From CAWDVB01 sp963824105 (GTDB lineage Bacteria; Actinomycetota; Actinomycetes; Propionibacteriales; Nocardioidaceae): a DNA stretch of 64,000 nucleotides. Under the pieces are notes generated by a model. That model did not search any database and was not told the origin of the DNA. It saw nothing but the letters and a program-made list of their open reading frames with translations. Location: positions 1 through 64,000 of the forward strand of contig CAWGNN010000009.1 in the NCBI GenBank assembly GCA_963824105.1, written 5' to 3'. Position numbers and translations under genes: made by a program. Below, piece by piece: positions 1 through 7,640 of this stretch; positions within the stretch are counted from its first letter, which is position 1, and each line of letters starts with the position of its first letter.

Positions 1-58
1 TCGAACCCCCAACCTTCTGATCCGTAGTCAGATGCTCTATCCGTTGAGCTACGGGCGC
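1..58 (-). tRNA. tRNA-Arg (anticodon ACG), 3' end cut by the window edge
   Basis: Read on the minus strand this gives acceptor GCGCCCG, a D arm starting TAGCTC, and a five-pair anticodon stem TCTGA/TCAGA around loop CTACGGA. The anticodon ACG specifies arginine. The T arm runs off the left edge of the window, so the 3' acceptor strand cannot be checked. Confidence 0.9.
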
Positions 59-160
59 CAGAACTGCTCGGGCGAGTCTAGCGGGGGCTGGCCGGGCGGG
101 AAAAATCGGTCACCCGTCCAGTTACCGGCGAACGCGCGTTCGTCTTGTCATACTCGGAGC

Positions 161-1226
161 GTGACCCGATCCGTCGATCCCCGTGTACCGCGGTACAGCT
201 CGGAGGATCTTGCCCTGCTCGAGAGCGTGGGCTCGGATCTCTTCCGCCAAGCTGTCTCATTCGGCTGGCTCGACGCGAAGGACCCGCGCTTCCGCAAGGG
301 GTCGAAGGATGCCAAGGCGCTCAGTCTGCTGCTGAGCATGGGCCTACTGCGGCGGGACGATGGAGACGAGCGCCTCCTTGCCGTCGACCCGGCGGCCGCG
401 CACGCACAGGTTGTAACTCCCCTCACCCAGGTGGGCAATGAGCTGCTGGCTGAGTCGTCCCACTGGGCCATGGCCTTCACCGAGCTGGGACAGAACTTCC
501 GCAGTGGGTCGCTGAGCGCGCAGAGCGCGGTCACCGAGATCCATGACTTCGACAAGATCGGCATCTGGATCGAAGCAGCTCTCGCCGAGTGCAAGACCGA
601 GTTGCTCACTGCGCAGCCCTCCGGCAAACGGCCGGCGGCCACGCTGGCCGAGGCGCAGCAGCGCGACATCGATGCCTTGAACCGTGGCGTTCACATGCGG
701 AGCCTCTACCAGCACTCCGCGCGAGCCGAGCCCGGTCACCCGGGACTACGTCCAGGAGGTCACAGCCCACGGCGCCGAGGTCCGAACCCTCGATGAGTTC
801 TTCAACCGCATCATCATCTTCGACCGAAAGCTGGCGCTGATCCCCGGATCAGCGGACAACAACGCGGTCGCCGTCGCGATCCACGCGCCCTCGATCGTGA
901 CCTATCTCGCCGATGTGTTCGACCGTGCCTGGGAACGTGCCACGCCGTATGTCGCGTCGGGCGAGGACATCTCCCGTTCGATCGCCGAGGACGTGCGTGG
1001 CATGACCCTGCGGATGTTGGGGGAGGGACGCAGCGACGCGGCCAGCGCCAAGCGTATGGGCGTCAGCACGCGGACCTTCGCGACTCACATCTCGATGCTC
1101 AAGGATGAGTTCGGAGTCGAGACGCGATACCAGCTGGGGTACGCGATGGGCCGGTTGACCAGTGCCCAGGAGGCCGAGAACCCCTACGGCTCCGCGGACT
1201 TCGAAGCGCCACCCCAGGAATCCTGA
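161..1226 (+). pseudogene. LuxR-type HTH regulator with TrmB-like N-terminal half, broken by a frameshift
   Basis: Two overlapping frames together make one regulator. The first, from about GTG 161, carries the N-terminal half, ending at the motif HMRSLYQHSARA. Between about 718 and 736 the frame shifts by one base, and the next frame continues with PVTRDYVQEV, a middle region (RTLDEFFNRIIIFDR) and a C-terminal helix-turn-helix (AAKRMGVSTRTFATHISML), ending at TGA 1226. This architecture is common among actinobacterial regulators that lack a nearby sensor kinase. One extra G near 'agcccggtcacccggg' would explain the break, so it may be a true pseudogene or a sequencing error. The start is uncertain: GGAG lies only one base before GTG 161. 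The gene points towards a secreted-peptide gene at 1392-1532. Confidence 0.75.
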
Positions 1227-1250
1227 AAACTGAACTCCTGAAAACTGAAG
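1221..1250. repeat. 15-nt tandem duplication over the regulator's stop codon
   Basis: Two adjacent copies of tcctgaaaactgaa plus one variable base occupy 1221-1235 and 1236-1250. The regulator's stop codon is in the first copy, and the second runs into the terminator stem. Confidence 0.8.
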
Positions 1251-1286
1251 CGAGGGCAGCGGCCGGATGGCGCTGCCCTCGCTTTT
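1250..1286. terminator. Bidirectional intrinsic terminator between regulator and peptide genes
   Basis: A perfect 12-bp stem, gcgagggcagcg (1250-1261) with cgctgccctcgc (1271-1282), has a 9-nt loop and is followed on the plus strand by TTTT. The minus strand beyond the stem reads TTCAGTTTTC, so the hairpin can also end transcription of the convergent peptide gene. Confidence 0.8.
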
Positions 1287-1391
1287 CGTTGAGACGGGCC
1301 GGGGGGGTAAGGCACTGGACCCTTGAGCCTAGGGGGGGGTGTGCTCGCGGATCTCGTCTCAATCTGGGATGAAAGTACTAGGTGCTGAGGA

Positions 1392-1532
1392 TCACGGACC
1401 CCAGCCGGTGTCCTGCGAGTGGACGTGAATCGGTGCGGCGTTGGCAGCCGGAGCCGCGGTCATGGACAGGGCGACTGCCGCTGCCGCAACCAGGCCGGCA
1501 ACCACGCGGGTGACCTTGCGGGACGTGTTCAT
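1392..1532 (-). CDS. Tiny secreted peptide precursor, 46 aa
   Basis: The ATG at 1532 is preceded by AGAGG at good spacing and opens a 46-residue product with a classical signal peptide. It has a basic start (MNTSRKVTR), a hydrophobic stretch at residues 10-30, and a likely cleavage after ANA near residue 32. The predicted mature peptide is only about 14 residues, APIHVHSQDTGWGP. It lies tail-to-tail with the broken LuxR-type regulator and shares its terminator. An 11-bp perfect dyad sits 96 nt upstream of the start (1628-1638). Its size, secretion signal and regulator neighbour suggest an exported signal peptide; that role is inference. I recognise no named family. Confidence 0.6.
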   Translation of the reverse strand: MNTSRKVTRVVAGLVAAAAVALSMTAAPAANAAPIHVHSQDTGWGP

Positions 1533-1958
1533 GGCTACCTCTTCGAATCTCGGAGACTAGGGAACCTCTCTGCCCACTAGTGTCCGGCACTGCACAATCA
1601 TGCGCCACCCAATTCGGCTTCAGCCTTATGCACTGCATGATCCTGCAAAATCCGCGAGCGCGACCGAAGAGCCTTGACAACATTGCTTGTCTAGGCCAAG
1701 CAGCGAGGCACGGTGTCGTTGGGGGGCGGGCCCTCGCTCTAGCGTGGTGTGGGCGTCGCGGACAGAGACCGTTCGCTCACACCACGGGATGTAACCCCAC
1801 CGAGGTCGTGACTGCAAGCCCAGCAGCCTCTGGCGCCCACCTTCTGAGCCAATTCTTACAAAACTCGCCAAAGGTCGGTCGAAGTCTGCAGTGAGAGGAC
1901 CTCGGAAGGCGGGATGGGACGAATGTGCTCGAACCGCCCAAGTCCAGGACCCTGGCGT

Positions 1959-2005
1959 GAAAGGCCCCTGCGGTCCTGGGTCTCCCCGGTCCGCAGGGGC
2001 CTTTC
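1959..2005. terminator. Strong hairpin downstream of tRNA-Ser(GCT), probable terminator
   Basis: gaaaggcccctgcgg (1959-1973) pairs perfectly with ccgcaggggcctttc (1991-2005) across a 17-nt loop. The outer end of the stem is GAAA/TTTC, which leaves a short T-rich end in either direction. It lies downstream of the minus-strand tRNA-Ser. Confidence 0.65.
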
Positions 2006-2009
2006 AACA

Positions 2010-2033
2010 GTGCCCACCCGCCAGGGTGGGCAC
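2010..2033. terminator. Compact GC hairpin next to the tRNA-Ser 3' end
   Basis: gtgcccaccc pairs with gggtgggcac over a 4-nt loop, 7 nt past the tRNA 3' end on the minus strand. There is no T run. It may be a processing or termination element together with the larger hairpin at 1959-2005. Confidence 0.4.
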
Positions 2034-2040
2034 GTGGGCG

Positions 2041-2130
2041 CGGAGGTGGCGGGATTTGAACCCGCGAGAGGCTGTAGACCTCAACCCGCTTAGCAGGCGG
2101 GCGCCATAAACCGGACTAGGCGACACCTCC
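2041..2130 (-). tRNA. tRNA-Ser (anticodon GCT)
   Basis: This is a 90-nt class II tRNA with acceptor GGAGGTG/CACCTCC and discriminator G. The anticodon stem CCCGC/GCGGG encloses CTGCTAA, the variable arm is long, and the T loop is TTCAAAT. GCT reads AGC and AGU serine codons. CCA is not encoded. Confidence 0.95.
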
Positions 2131-2178
2131 AACCGGCGTGGGAAAGGGTACCGGGAGGGGAGGTTGACGGCGAATCGG

Positions 2179-2628
2179 CTACGACCGGGGCCGGCGCTCT
2201 GCCTCCAAGAGATGGCTGCGGATGGTGCGCACCAGCTCGTCAGGATCGCCTTCGAGCACGTCCACCGGGATGATCGTCCTCTGGTCGTTCGGGAGTCGGA
2301 GCACCAGACAGCGGGTCTGCGCGACCATGGCGGTTACTACTTCGGTGACGTCGGTCCACCTGGCTGAGCTCACACCCGCACCGCGCACCAGCCGTACGCG
2401 ATAGCCGTCCTCATCCAGACGCAGCATCCAGGGACGGACCCAGACCATCACCATGCCGACAACCAGGCTCACCCCCGCAACACCAGAGATGAACAGACTC
2501 ACCGTTCCGCGTCCTCCCATGCCGACCGACACCAGCAGCGCCACGACGAGGAGGAGAAGTCCGAGGAACTGGGGGACCATCGCAAAGCGCAGGGCCACGC
2601 GGCGAGTCGGTCGCACGAGCTGTTGCAT
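2179..2628 (-). CDS. Small membrane protein with a PH-like cytoplasmic domain, 149 aa
   Basis: Two hydrophobic segments (about residues 18-38 and 43-66) form a hairpin anchor after a basic start (MQQLVRPTRRVALRF). The rest is soluble and beta-rich: RPWMLRLDEDGYRVR, then SSARWTDVTEVV, then CLVLRLPNDQRTIIPVDVL. That layout resembles bacterial PH-domain or DUF2581-type membrane proteins that read a charged surface next to the bilayer. No enzyme motif is visible. It lies between two tRNA-Ser genes, is transcribed alone, and ends 48 nt before tRNA-Ser(GCT). The start codon is not marked by a clear Shine-Dalgarno sequence. Function unknown. Confidence 0.7.
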   Translation of the reverse strand: MQQLVRPTRRVALRFAMVPQFLGLLLLVVALLVSVGMGGRGTVSLFISGVAGVSLVVGMVMVWVRPWMLRLDEDGYRVRLVRGAGVSSARWTDVTEVVTAMVAQTRCLVLRLPNDQRTIIPVDVLEGDPDELVRTIRSHLLEAERRPRS

Positions 2629-2679
2629 TCGCCCATCTAACCAAGGGTCAGGCTCGCCACGAGCAGGGGACCTCCCATA

Positions 2680-2731
2680 GATCTCGCGGGCTGATCTCGC
2701 AGGCTGATCTCGCAGGCTGATCTCGCGGGGG
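2680..2731. repeat. 13-nt tandem repeat, four copies
   Basis: Four head-to-tail copies of gatctcgc(a/g)ggct begin at 2680, 2693, 2706 and 2719, the last one diverged at its end. They lie in the space between two divergent small genes. There are no spacers, so this is not CRISPR. Confidence 0.85.
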
Positions 2732-2810
2732 CAGTCCGAAAGACCCTTGCGCAGAGGCTGTGACCTGAGTCACACTCCGGTTCACAGAGTCCTCCGAGGG
2801 GGTGGGATCC

Positions 2811-3170
2811 ATGACAAGTCTCGATAACGCGATCGTCGGGCTGGAGCAGGTCCTCGACTACCCGCGGCGCCATCAGGCATGGCGCGCTATCGCCCGCCAG
2901 CGCATCATCGGCATCCGGGATGCACTGCTGCGGGAGACCGCTCGCGGTGGCGACGGCTGGCTCGCACCCAGAGCCCGCACGCTGAACGACGAACGGCGGA
3001 ATCTGGTCACCCAGCTCTCGGCACTCGGCGCCCAGTTGGCCCAGGTCAGTGACGTTGAGCCGATCCGTGCCGAGTTGCAGCGGCTCGTCAACAAGCTGCA
3101 GCACCACAGCCGCAAGATGACCGACTACGCCTACGACACGGTGAGTCTTGAGCTCGGCGGGTCCGAGTAG
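2811..3170 (+). CDS. Hypothetical helical protein, 119 aa
   Basis: I chose ATG 2811 because the purine tract GAGGGGG sits 7-8 nt upstream; the longer frame from GTG 2802 has no such site. The product is soluble and largely alpha-helical, with heptad-like stretches (NERRNLVTQLSALGAQLAQV and IRAELQRLVNKLQHHSRKM) that suggest a coiled-coil or helical bundle. The N-terminal half is basic and rich in Arg and His. There is no signal peptide, membrane segment or catalytic motif. It stands alone, 28 nt before tRNA-Ser(TGA) on the opposite strand. I do not recognise the family; it is probably a small cytoplasmic protein of unknown function. Confidence 0.65.
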   Translation: MTSLDNAIVGLEQVLDYPRRHQAWRAIARQRIIGIRDALLRETARGGDGWLAPRARTLNDERRNLVTQLSALGAQLAQVSDVEPIRAELQRLVNKLQHHSRKMTDYAYDTVSLELGGSE

Positions 3171-3198
3171 GGCAGACAGGATCGCTTGTCACACCCGG

Positions 3199-3287
3199 CA
3201 GAGGGGGCGGGATTCGAACCCGCGGCTGACATCTCTGCCAGCGACCGCTTTCAAGGCGGTTCCGATCGGCCACTCCGGCACCCCTCC
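3199..3287 (-). tRNA. tRNA-Ser (anticodon TGA)
   Basis: This 89-nt class II tRNA has a GGAGGGG/CCCCTCT acceptor with a G-U first pair and discriminator G. The anticodon stem ACCGC/GCGGT encloses CTTGAAA, and there is a long variable arm. TGA reads UCA and related serine codons. CCA is not encoded. Confidence 0.95.
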
Positions 3288-3397
3288 GTGACCGTTGGCC
3301 ACAGAGGGAGTCTACGAAAGAGTCCGGGTCGGCCGGCCCGCCCCCGCCGGTGAAGGCAGAAGACAGAGCCCGGACACGTGGGTGCCGGTCGGCGCGC

Positions 3398-4666
3398 TCA
3401 GAGGAGCGGCTCGTGCCGAAGCGGCTCGGGCGCCACTCGGGCGAGCTCGGCGGTCTTGCTGGTCCGCCGGCCAGGAGGACCGCTGAGCCAGGTATCGCCC
3501 GCCACCAGGAGTCCACCGATGAACATGCCCAGGGTGATGCTGTAGGCGAGGCTGAGCACAGGTCGAAGGGTCGGGTGTCCGACCGAGAGGAACATGGTCG
3601 ACATCGCGGCCAGCCCGACGGCTCCGAAGGCGGTCAGCCACCAGCCCTCGCGACGCCGCGCTCGCGACGCGATCCCCCAGATGAGGGCTGGCAACCCGAC
3701 CAGGAAGATCAGAGGGCGCGGGATCGCGCCCATGGTGTGGTCCACCTGCAGCAGCAGTGCCGAGACGCTCTGCCGTAAGGAGTCGGACTCCCATCGGGTG
3801 AAGGCCTCGGTGTAGACCACGATCACCACCAGCGCCACGCTCCCCCCGGCGAGAGAGAACCATCCCCGACGGCCCAGGCCGGCCAGCCCCGCGCCAAGCC
3901 GATAGACCAGCGCCACCGTCACCGCCAGCGCCAGCGCGATGACGAGATAGCGAGCGCGGAAGGCGTTGATCGGGGCCCGGTAGGCGGTCGCGGCGAGCCC
4001 TCCGATCAACGCGATTCCGGTAGCGATGAGGATCTCCCGCACGAGCCTGAACATCGTGGCCGCCGGACGGGTCGCGATCACTCCGAGCACTGCCGCCAGG
4101 GTGGCGGTACCGACGGCCGCGGAGGCAAGGAGGAATGGCCAGTTGGTGGCGATCGCCGTACCGGAGACTAGTACGGCGAGCAGAGCGCCGGCCCATGCCC
4201 TTCCACCGATACGACGGGCGAAGGCGGCCGCGTAGTTCACCGAGATGACCGCCGCGGCAATCTCCGCGGCGAGCAGGCCGCGATCTCCGTAGGAGAAGGT
4301 GCCTATCACCGTGACGACCGCCGCGAGCACGGCAGTCACGGCGAAACGGACAGGCGCCCCGAGCAGGGCCGCGAGCACGCGGCGGCTTCTCGAGGCGGAT
4401 CCTCCCGAGGAGCGTCGAGTCCGGCGGGGGAGCGGTGCCGGCCCCAGGTCCGGGGTCACCTGCGACGACGACAGGAAGTCATCCATGGCAAGCGCCTGGG
4501 CCGGAATGCGTGCGGCTGGGGGAGTGTGAGCTGAGGAGGAGAACACCGGGGCCGACGGAGTCGGATGCGCGCCCACGCGGCTGACGGTCGTCGCGTGCCG
4601 CGGCACGTAGGCGTCCGGGGTCGCACTGCTCGATCCTGACGCTGATCCTCGCGCCTCCACTGACAT
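3398..4666 (-). CDS. Polytopic membrane protein with a long disordered N-terminal tail, 422 aa
   Basis: The first 95 or so residues are hydrophilic and rich in Ser, Ala, Pro and Arg, and end in a basic patch (RRTRRSSGGSASRSRR). About ten hydrophobic segments then fill residues 95-400, with short basic loops, and a soluble tail follows. The start ATG 4666 has GAGGAG about 7 nt upstream. No transporter signature, catalytic motif or named domain is apparent, so it could be a transporter, a polymer-export component or a structural membrane protein. It is monocistronic, ending next to tRNA-Ser(TGA) and starting about 50 nt from the convergent end of the nitrilase-family gene. Function not assigned. 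Confidence 0.75.
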   Translation of the reverse strand: MSVEARGSASGSSSATPDAYVPRHATTVSRVGAHPTPSAPVFSSSAHTPPAARIPAQALAMDDFLSSSQVTPDLGPAPLPRRTRRSSGGSASRSRRVLAALLGAPVRFAVTAVLAAVVTVIGTFSYGDRGLLAAEIAAAVISVNYAAAFARRIGGRAWAGALLAVLVSGTAIATNWPFLLASAAVGTATLAAVLGVIATRPAATMFRLVREILIATGIALIGGLAATAYRAPINAFRARYLVIALALAVTVALVYRLGAGLAGLGRRGWFSLAGGSVALVVIVVYTEAFTRWESDSLRQSVSALLLQVDHTMGAIPRPLIFLVGLPALIWGIASRARRREGWWLTAFGAVGLAAMSTMFLSVGHPTLRPVLSLAYSITLGMFIGGLLVAGDTWLSGPPGRRTSKTAELARVAPEPLRHEPLL

Positions 4667-4716
4667 GCCCCACTCCTCGCACCTGCGCCCGCCCCGGGCG
4701 GAAGAATAGCAATGTC

Positions 4717-5502
4717 CTAAATCCGACGGTTTAGCAGTGAAGGGTTCTCGGATCGGGCCGACCGTACCGCGCCCGATGAGACGTCGGCCATCACGATCTC
4801 TCCAGCTCCGTCACCCGCCTCGGCGAGGACCTCTCCGCGTGGATCAATGATCGCGGAGTGGCCGGTGTACCGGGGAGCAGGTTGGGCTGCGGCCACGACG
4901 TACACGAGGTTCTCGATCGCTCGGGCACCAAGCAGGGTGCGCCAGTGGTCGACCTTGCGTGGCCCGGCAACCCAGGCGGAAGGAACCAGCAGGCCCTCTG
5001 CTCCGCGATCGACCAGTTGTCGCGCCAGCTCGGGGAAGCGCAGGTCATAGCAGCTCATCAGCCCCCAGGTGATGCCACCGATCCGGGTGATCACCGGCTC
5101 GACCGGACCTGGCGAGAGGACGTCGGACTCCTTGTGGCCGAAGGAGTCGTAGAGGTGCATCTTGCGGTAGCTCGCCTCGAGGCCACCGGGGCCGACGACC
5201 ACCTGGGTGCTGAAAGGCCGCTCCGGATCTTCACCCCGCTCGAACATGCCGGCGACCAGGACCTGCTGATGCCGACGGGCCTGGTCGGCCAGGAAGGTGA
5301 CGAACGGGCCATCGAGATCCTCCGCGTGGTCGGCGAGGCTGGAGCCGCGGGACCCGAAGTCGCGCGCCGAGGCTTCGGGCAGCACCACGAGGTCCGGAGC
5401 ACTCTCGCTCGCAATCTCCAGGGCCCGCTCGATGGAGCTCCGGTTCTCCGCCCGGTCCAGACCGGCACCGAACTGGACCGCGGCAACGCGGGCGGGGGTC
5501 AC
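4717..5502 (-). CDS. Carbon-nitrogen hydrolase (nitrilase superfamily amidase), 261 aa
   Basis: All three catalytic residues of the nitrilase fold are present: Glu43 (LVVLPEASARDF), Lys114 (YRKMHLYDSFG) and Cys151 (LMSCYDLRFPE). The YRKxHLYD and SCYDLRFPE forms are typical of the omega-amidase / deaminated-glutathione amidase branch, which repairs or recycles small amides in the cytoplasm; the exact substrate is inferred. I chose GTG 5502 because GAGGAGG precedes it; the open frame continues much further upstream, but that part is antisense to the neighbouring gene. The gene is divergent from the MobA-like gene, with about 100 nt between them. Confidence 0.9.
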   Translation of the reverse strand: MTPARVAAVQFGAGLDRAENRSSIERALEIASESAPDLVVLPEASARDFGSRGSSLADHAEDLDGPFVTFLADQARRHQQVLVAGMFERGEDPERPFSTQVVVGPGGLEASYRKMHLYDSFGHKESDVLSPGPVEPVITRIGGITWGLMSCYDLRFPELARQLVDRGAEGLLVPSAWVAGPRKVDHWRTLLGARAIENLVYVVAAAQPAPRYTGHSAIIDPRGEVLAEAGDGAGEIVMADVSSGAVRSARSENPSLLNRRI

Positions 5503-5606
5503 GTCGGCCTCCTCATCACCGGGCCATATCACCGGGCCATCCTCCCACCGACCGGGTCGGATCGGGTCTCCTTGCCCGAGTCCGGTGCGCGCGTCACACT
5601 CACGGA

Positions 5607-6254
5607 GTGCCGGACCAGCCAGCCCCAGGGCTTCTGCCTTCTCGCCCGACCTCTCTTCCGTCGGCCGGGGCCCGTGACGTGATCGGCGTCGTCCTGTGCG
5701 GCGGCCGCGGGGTCCGACTCGGCGGCGAGGACAAAGCCTCCCTGATCCGCCTCGGCAGGACCTTCCTCGAGCTGGCCGTCGAGGCGCTGGCCGGGTGCGC
5801 GACCGTCGTCGCGGTCGGAGAGGAGCGGCCGGGGCCGGAAGGGTTGATCTGGGCCTCGGAGTCCCCGCCGTACGGCGGTCCGGCGGCAGGTTTGTTGGCC
5901 GGCCTGCGTGCCGGGCTCGACGTCGCGGGTGACCCCCCGTCCTGGGTCGTCGCCCTTGCCGTGGACATGCCGGCGGTGACAGGCGACACCATCGGCCGAC
6001 TCCTGGAGGCGAGAGTTGAGGACGGGGCGATCCTCGTTGACGACACCGGACGCCGCCAGCACCTGTGCGCGGTCTACCGCATCGCACCGCTCCTGGAGAA
6101 CGCCCCCGCCTCGGCCAGCGGGCTCCCGTTCCACCGGTTGCTCGCTGGGCTCCGAGTCACCGAGGTCCGGGCAGTCGGAGCCGAGTCTCGTGACGTGGAC
6201 GAGGCCGCGGACCTTGAGGCTCTCGACGGAATCCACCCGACACGGCCGAACTGA
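5607..6254 (+). CDS. MobA-like nucleotidyltransferase, 215 aa
   Basis: A GT-A type nucleotidyltransferase signature, LCGGRGVRLGGEDKASL, lies near residue 30 and matches the LxGGxSxRMGxDKA motif of molybdenum cofactor guanylyltransferase. Further on are the GG-P-A-GLLAGL region and the metal-binding aspartate in VVALAVDMPAV. MobA joins GMP to molybdopterin to give the guanine dinucleotide cofactor. The first 20 residues are Pro-rich, and a later start close to DVIGVVLCGG is possible. The next gene is the DUF6457 protein, a frequent partner of actinobacterial mobA genes. No other molybdenum cofactor genes are in the window, so the assignment to molybdenum rather than another NTP-transfer role is by family. 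Confidence 0.82.
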   Translation: MPDQPAPGLLPSRPTSLPSAGARDVIGVVLCGGRGVRLGGEDKASLIRLGRTFLELAVEALAGCATVVAVGEERPGPEGLIWASESPPYGGPAAGLLAGLRAGLDVAGDPPSWVVALAVDMPAVTGDTIGRLLEARVEDGAILVDDTGRRQHLCAVYRIAPLLENAPASASGLPFHRLLAGLRVTEVRAVGAESRDVDEAADLEALDGIHPTRPN

Positions 6255-6313
6255 CCAAAGATCATCCTTCGTGTCGTTTGCGTTCGGGGCAGGCTTGGCG
6301 CGAACCTATCTGT

Positions 6314-6571
6314 GTGAACCTCCACGACTGGATCGATGAACTGTGCGACGCACTCGACGTCGATGTCGAGTTCGATGAGGCCCTGATCTTGGACCTCGCT
6401 CGAGAGGCGGCCCACCAGGTAACTCGGAGGGCTGCACCGATCTCGACCTTTCTGCTCGGATACGCGGCGGCTCGCAGCGAGGGCGACCCGGAGCAGATGA
6501 GCGAGCTTGCCGGCCGAGCCATGGCACTCGCCGAGAAGTGGACTTCCGACGAGGAGCCTTCGGACACCTGA
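6314..6571 (+). CDS. DUF6457 small protein, 85 aa
   Basis: I place the start at GTG 6314 (product begins with Val-Asn-Leu-His-Asp-Trp), since a start at 6278 would add residues unlike the family. The small acidic helical protein has the pattern LHDWIDELCDALDVDVEFDE, then LDLAREAAHQVTRRAAPIST and an Ala-rich helix. This fits the DUF6457 domain, which is either fused to or encoded beside MobA in actinobacteria and is thought to act with it. It follows the MobA-like gene by about 60 nt on the same strand. There is no membrane segment or catalytic motif. Function is known only by association. Confidence 0.75.
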   Translation: MNLHDWIDELCDALDVDVEFDEALILDLAREAAHQVTRRAAPISTFLLGYAAARSEGDPEQMSELAGRAMALAEKWTSDEEPSDT

Positions 6572-6656
6572 GCTCGGAGTGCGTTCCCCCGAGCTCGCCG
6601 AGGTCGTTCGCCGAGCCTTGTTACCGGCCACACGTCCCACCTCCTAAGGTGGCCGC

Positions 6657-7631
6657 GTGCTTGCGATCATTCCTTCCGGGGCCGGCGGCCCCGAAGTCCT
6701 TCGACTCACCGAGATTCCCGACCCGACCCCTGGCCCCGGCGATGTCCTGATCGCCACGGCAGCCACGGCCGTCAACCGCGCTGACCTCCTGCAGCGCCAG
6801 GGCCTCTACGCGCCACCACCTGGCGCATCCGACGTGATCGGACTGGAGTGCTCCGGCACGGTCCTCGCCGTCGGGGAGGACGTGACGACCGTGTCACCGG
6901 GTGACGAGGTCTGCGCGTTGCTGGCGGGCGGCGGCTATGCCACCCGGATCGTCGTCCCCGCTGGACAGGTGATGCCGATCCCGGCCGGGATGGATCTCAT
7001 CGACGCTGCGTCACTCCCCGAGGCAGTCTGCACCGTCTGGTCGAACCTGTTCATGATCGCGAGCGTGCAGCCCGAAGAGACGGTGCTGATCCATGGCGGG
7101 AGCGGCGGCGTGGGCACCATCGCGATCCAGTTGGCCAAGCAGGTGGGAGCACGGGTGCTCACCACCGCGAGCGCAGCGAAGGCCGAACTCTGCCGTTCCC
7201 TGGGCGCGGACGTCGTCATCGACTACGCCGGGGAGGACTTCGTGGCCCGGAGCCGGGAGGTGACCGAGGGCCACGGGGTCGACGTGATCCTCGACAACAT
7301 GGGCGCTAAGTACCTCTCCCGGAACATCGAGTCCCTGGCTCCCGGCGGTCGGCTCGTTGTGATCGGGCTGCAAGGTGGCGCGCGCACCGAGATCGACCTC
7401 TCCGCACTCATGGGCAAACGCGCCGCGGTCATCGGCTCGCTCTTGCGACCGCGTCCGATCGAGGAGAAGGCCGCGATCTGCGGCGCGGTCGTGGAACACG
7501 TGTGGCCGTTGGTGGCCGAGGGCAAGGTACGCCCGGTGATCAGCGAGAAGGTGCCACTGGCGAACGCCGCCGAGGCTCACCGGCTTCTGGAATCGGGCGC
7601 CTCGGTGGGGAAGATCCTGCTCACTGCGTAG
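6657..7631 (+). CDS. NAD(P)H quinone oxidoreductase, zinc-free MDR family, 324 aa
   Basis: The fold is a GroES-like N-terminal part (DVLIATAATAVNRADLLQRQG, VIGLECSGTVLAVGE) followed by a Rossmann domain whose dinucleotide loop is HGGSGGVGTIAIQLAKQVG at about residue 140. Zinc-ligand cysteines are missing, as expected for quinone oxidoreductases of the Qor/PIG3 type, which reduce quinones with NAD(P)H. The sequence ends with the family's usual LLESGASVGKILL. The start is GTG 6657. The Bpa gene begins only 9 nt after the stop codon, so the two are probably co-transcribed, and the metabolic partner of the oxidoreductase is unclear. Confidence 0.88.
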   Translation: MLAIIPSGAGGPEVLRLTEIPDPTPGPGDVLIATAATAVNRADLLQRQGLYAPPPGASDVIGLECSGTVLAVGEDVTTVSPGDEVCALLAGGGYATRIVVPAGQVMPIPAGMDLIDAASLPEAVCTVWSNLFMIASVQPEETVLIHGGSGGVGTIAIQLAKQVGARVLTTASAAKAELCRSLGADVVIDYAGEDFVARSREVTEGHGVDVILDNMGAKYLSRNIESLAPGGRLVVIGLQGGARTEIDLSALMGKRAAVIGSLLRPRPIEEKAAICGAVVEHVWPLVAEGKVRPVISEKVPLANAAEAHRLLESGASVGKILLTA

Positions 7632-7640
7632 GGTGGCAGC

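Larger units (their letters stand above)
1533..2040. other. Gene-free region of about 500 bp
   Basis: I find no convincing gene here. It holds the upstream region of the secreted-peptide gene, including the perfect dyad ATGCACTGCAT at 1628-1638, a promoter-like TTGACA at about 1674, and two hairpins (1959-2005 and 2010-2033) beside tRNA-Ser. The small open frames have no ribosome-binding site or recognisable product. Confidence 0.5.

Noticed and set aside
2680..2731. Possible CRISPR-like repeat array
   Set aside because: The 13-nt copies touch each other without spacers, and no cas gene is in the window.
4717..4734. Small hairpin ctaaatccgacggtttag as a terminator
   Set aside because: Seven weak pairs including a G-T, inside the last codons of the nitrilase-family gene, and without a T run; not convincing.
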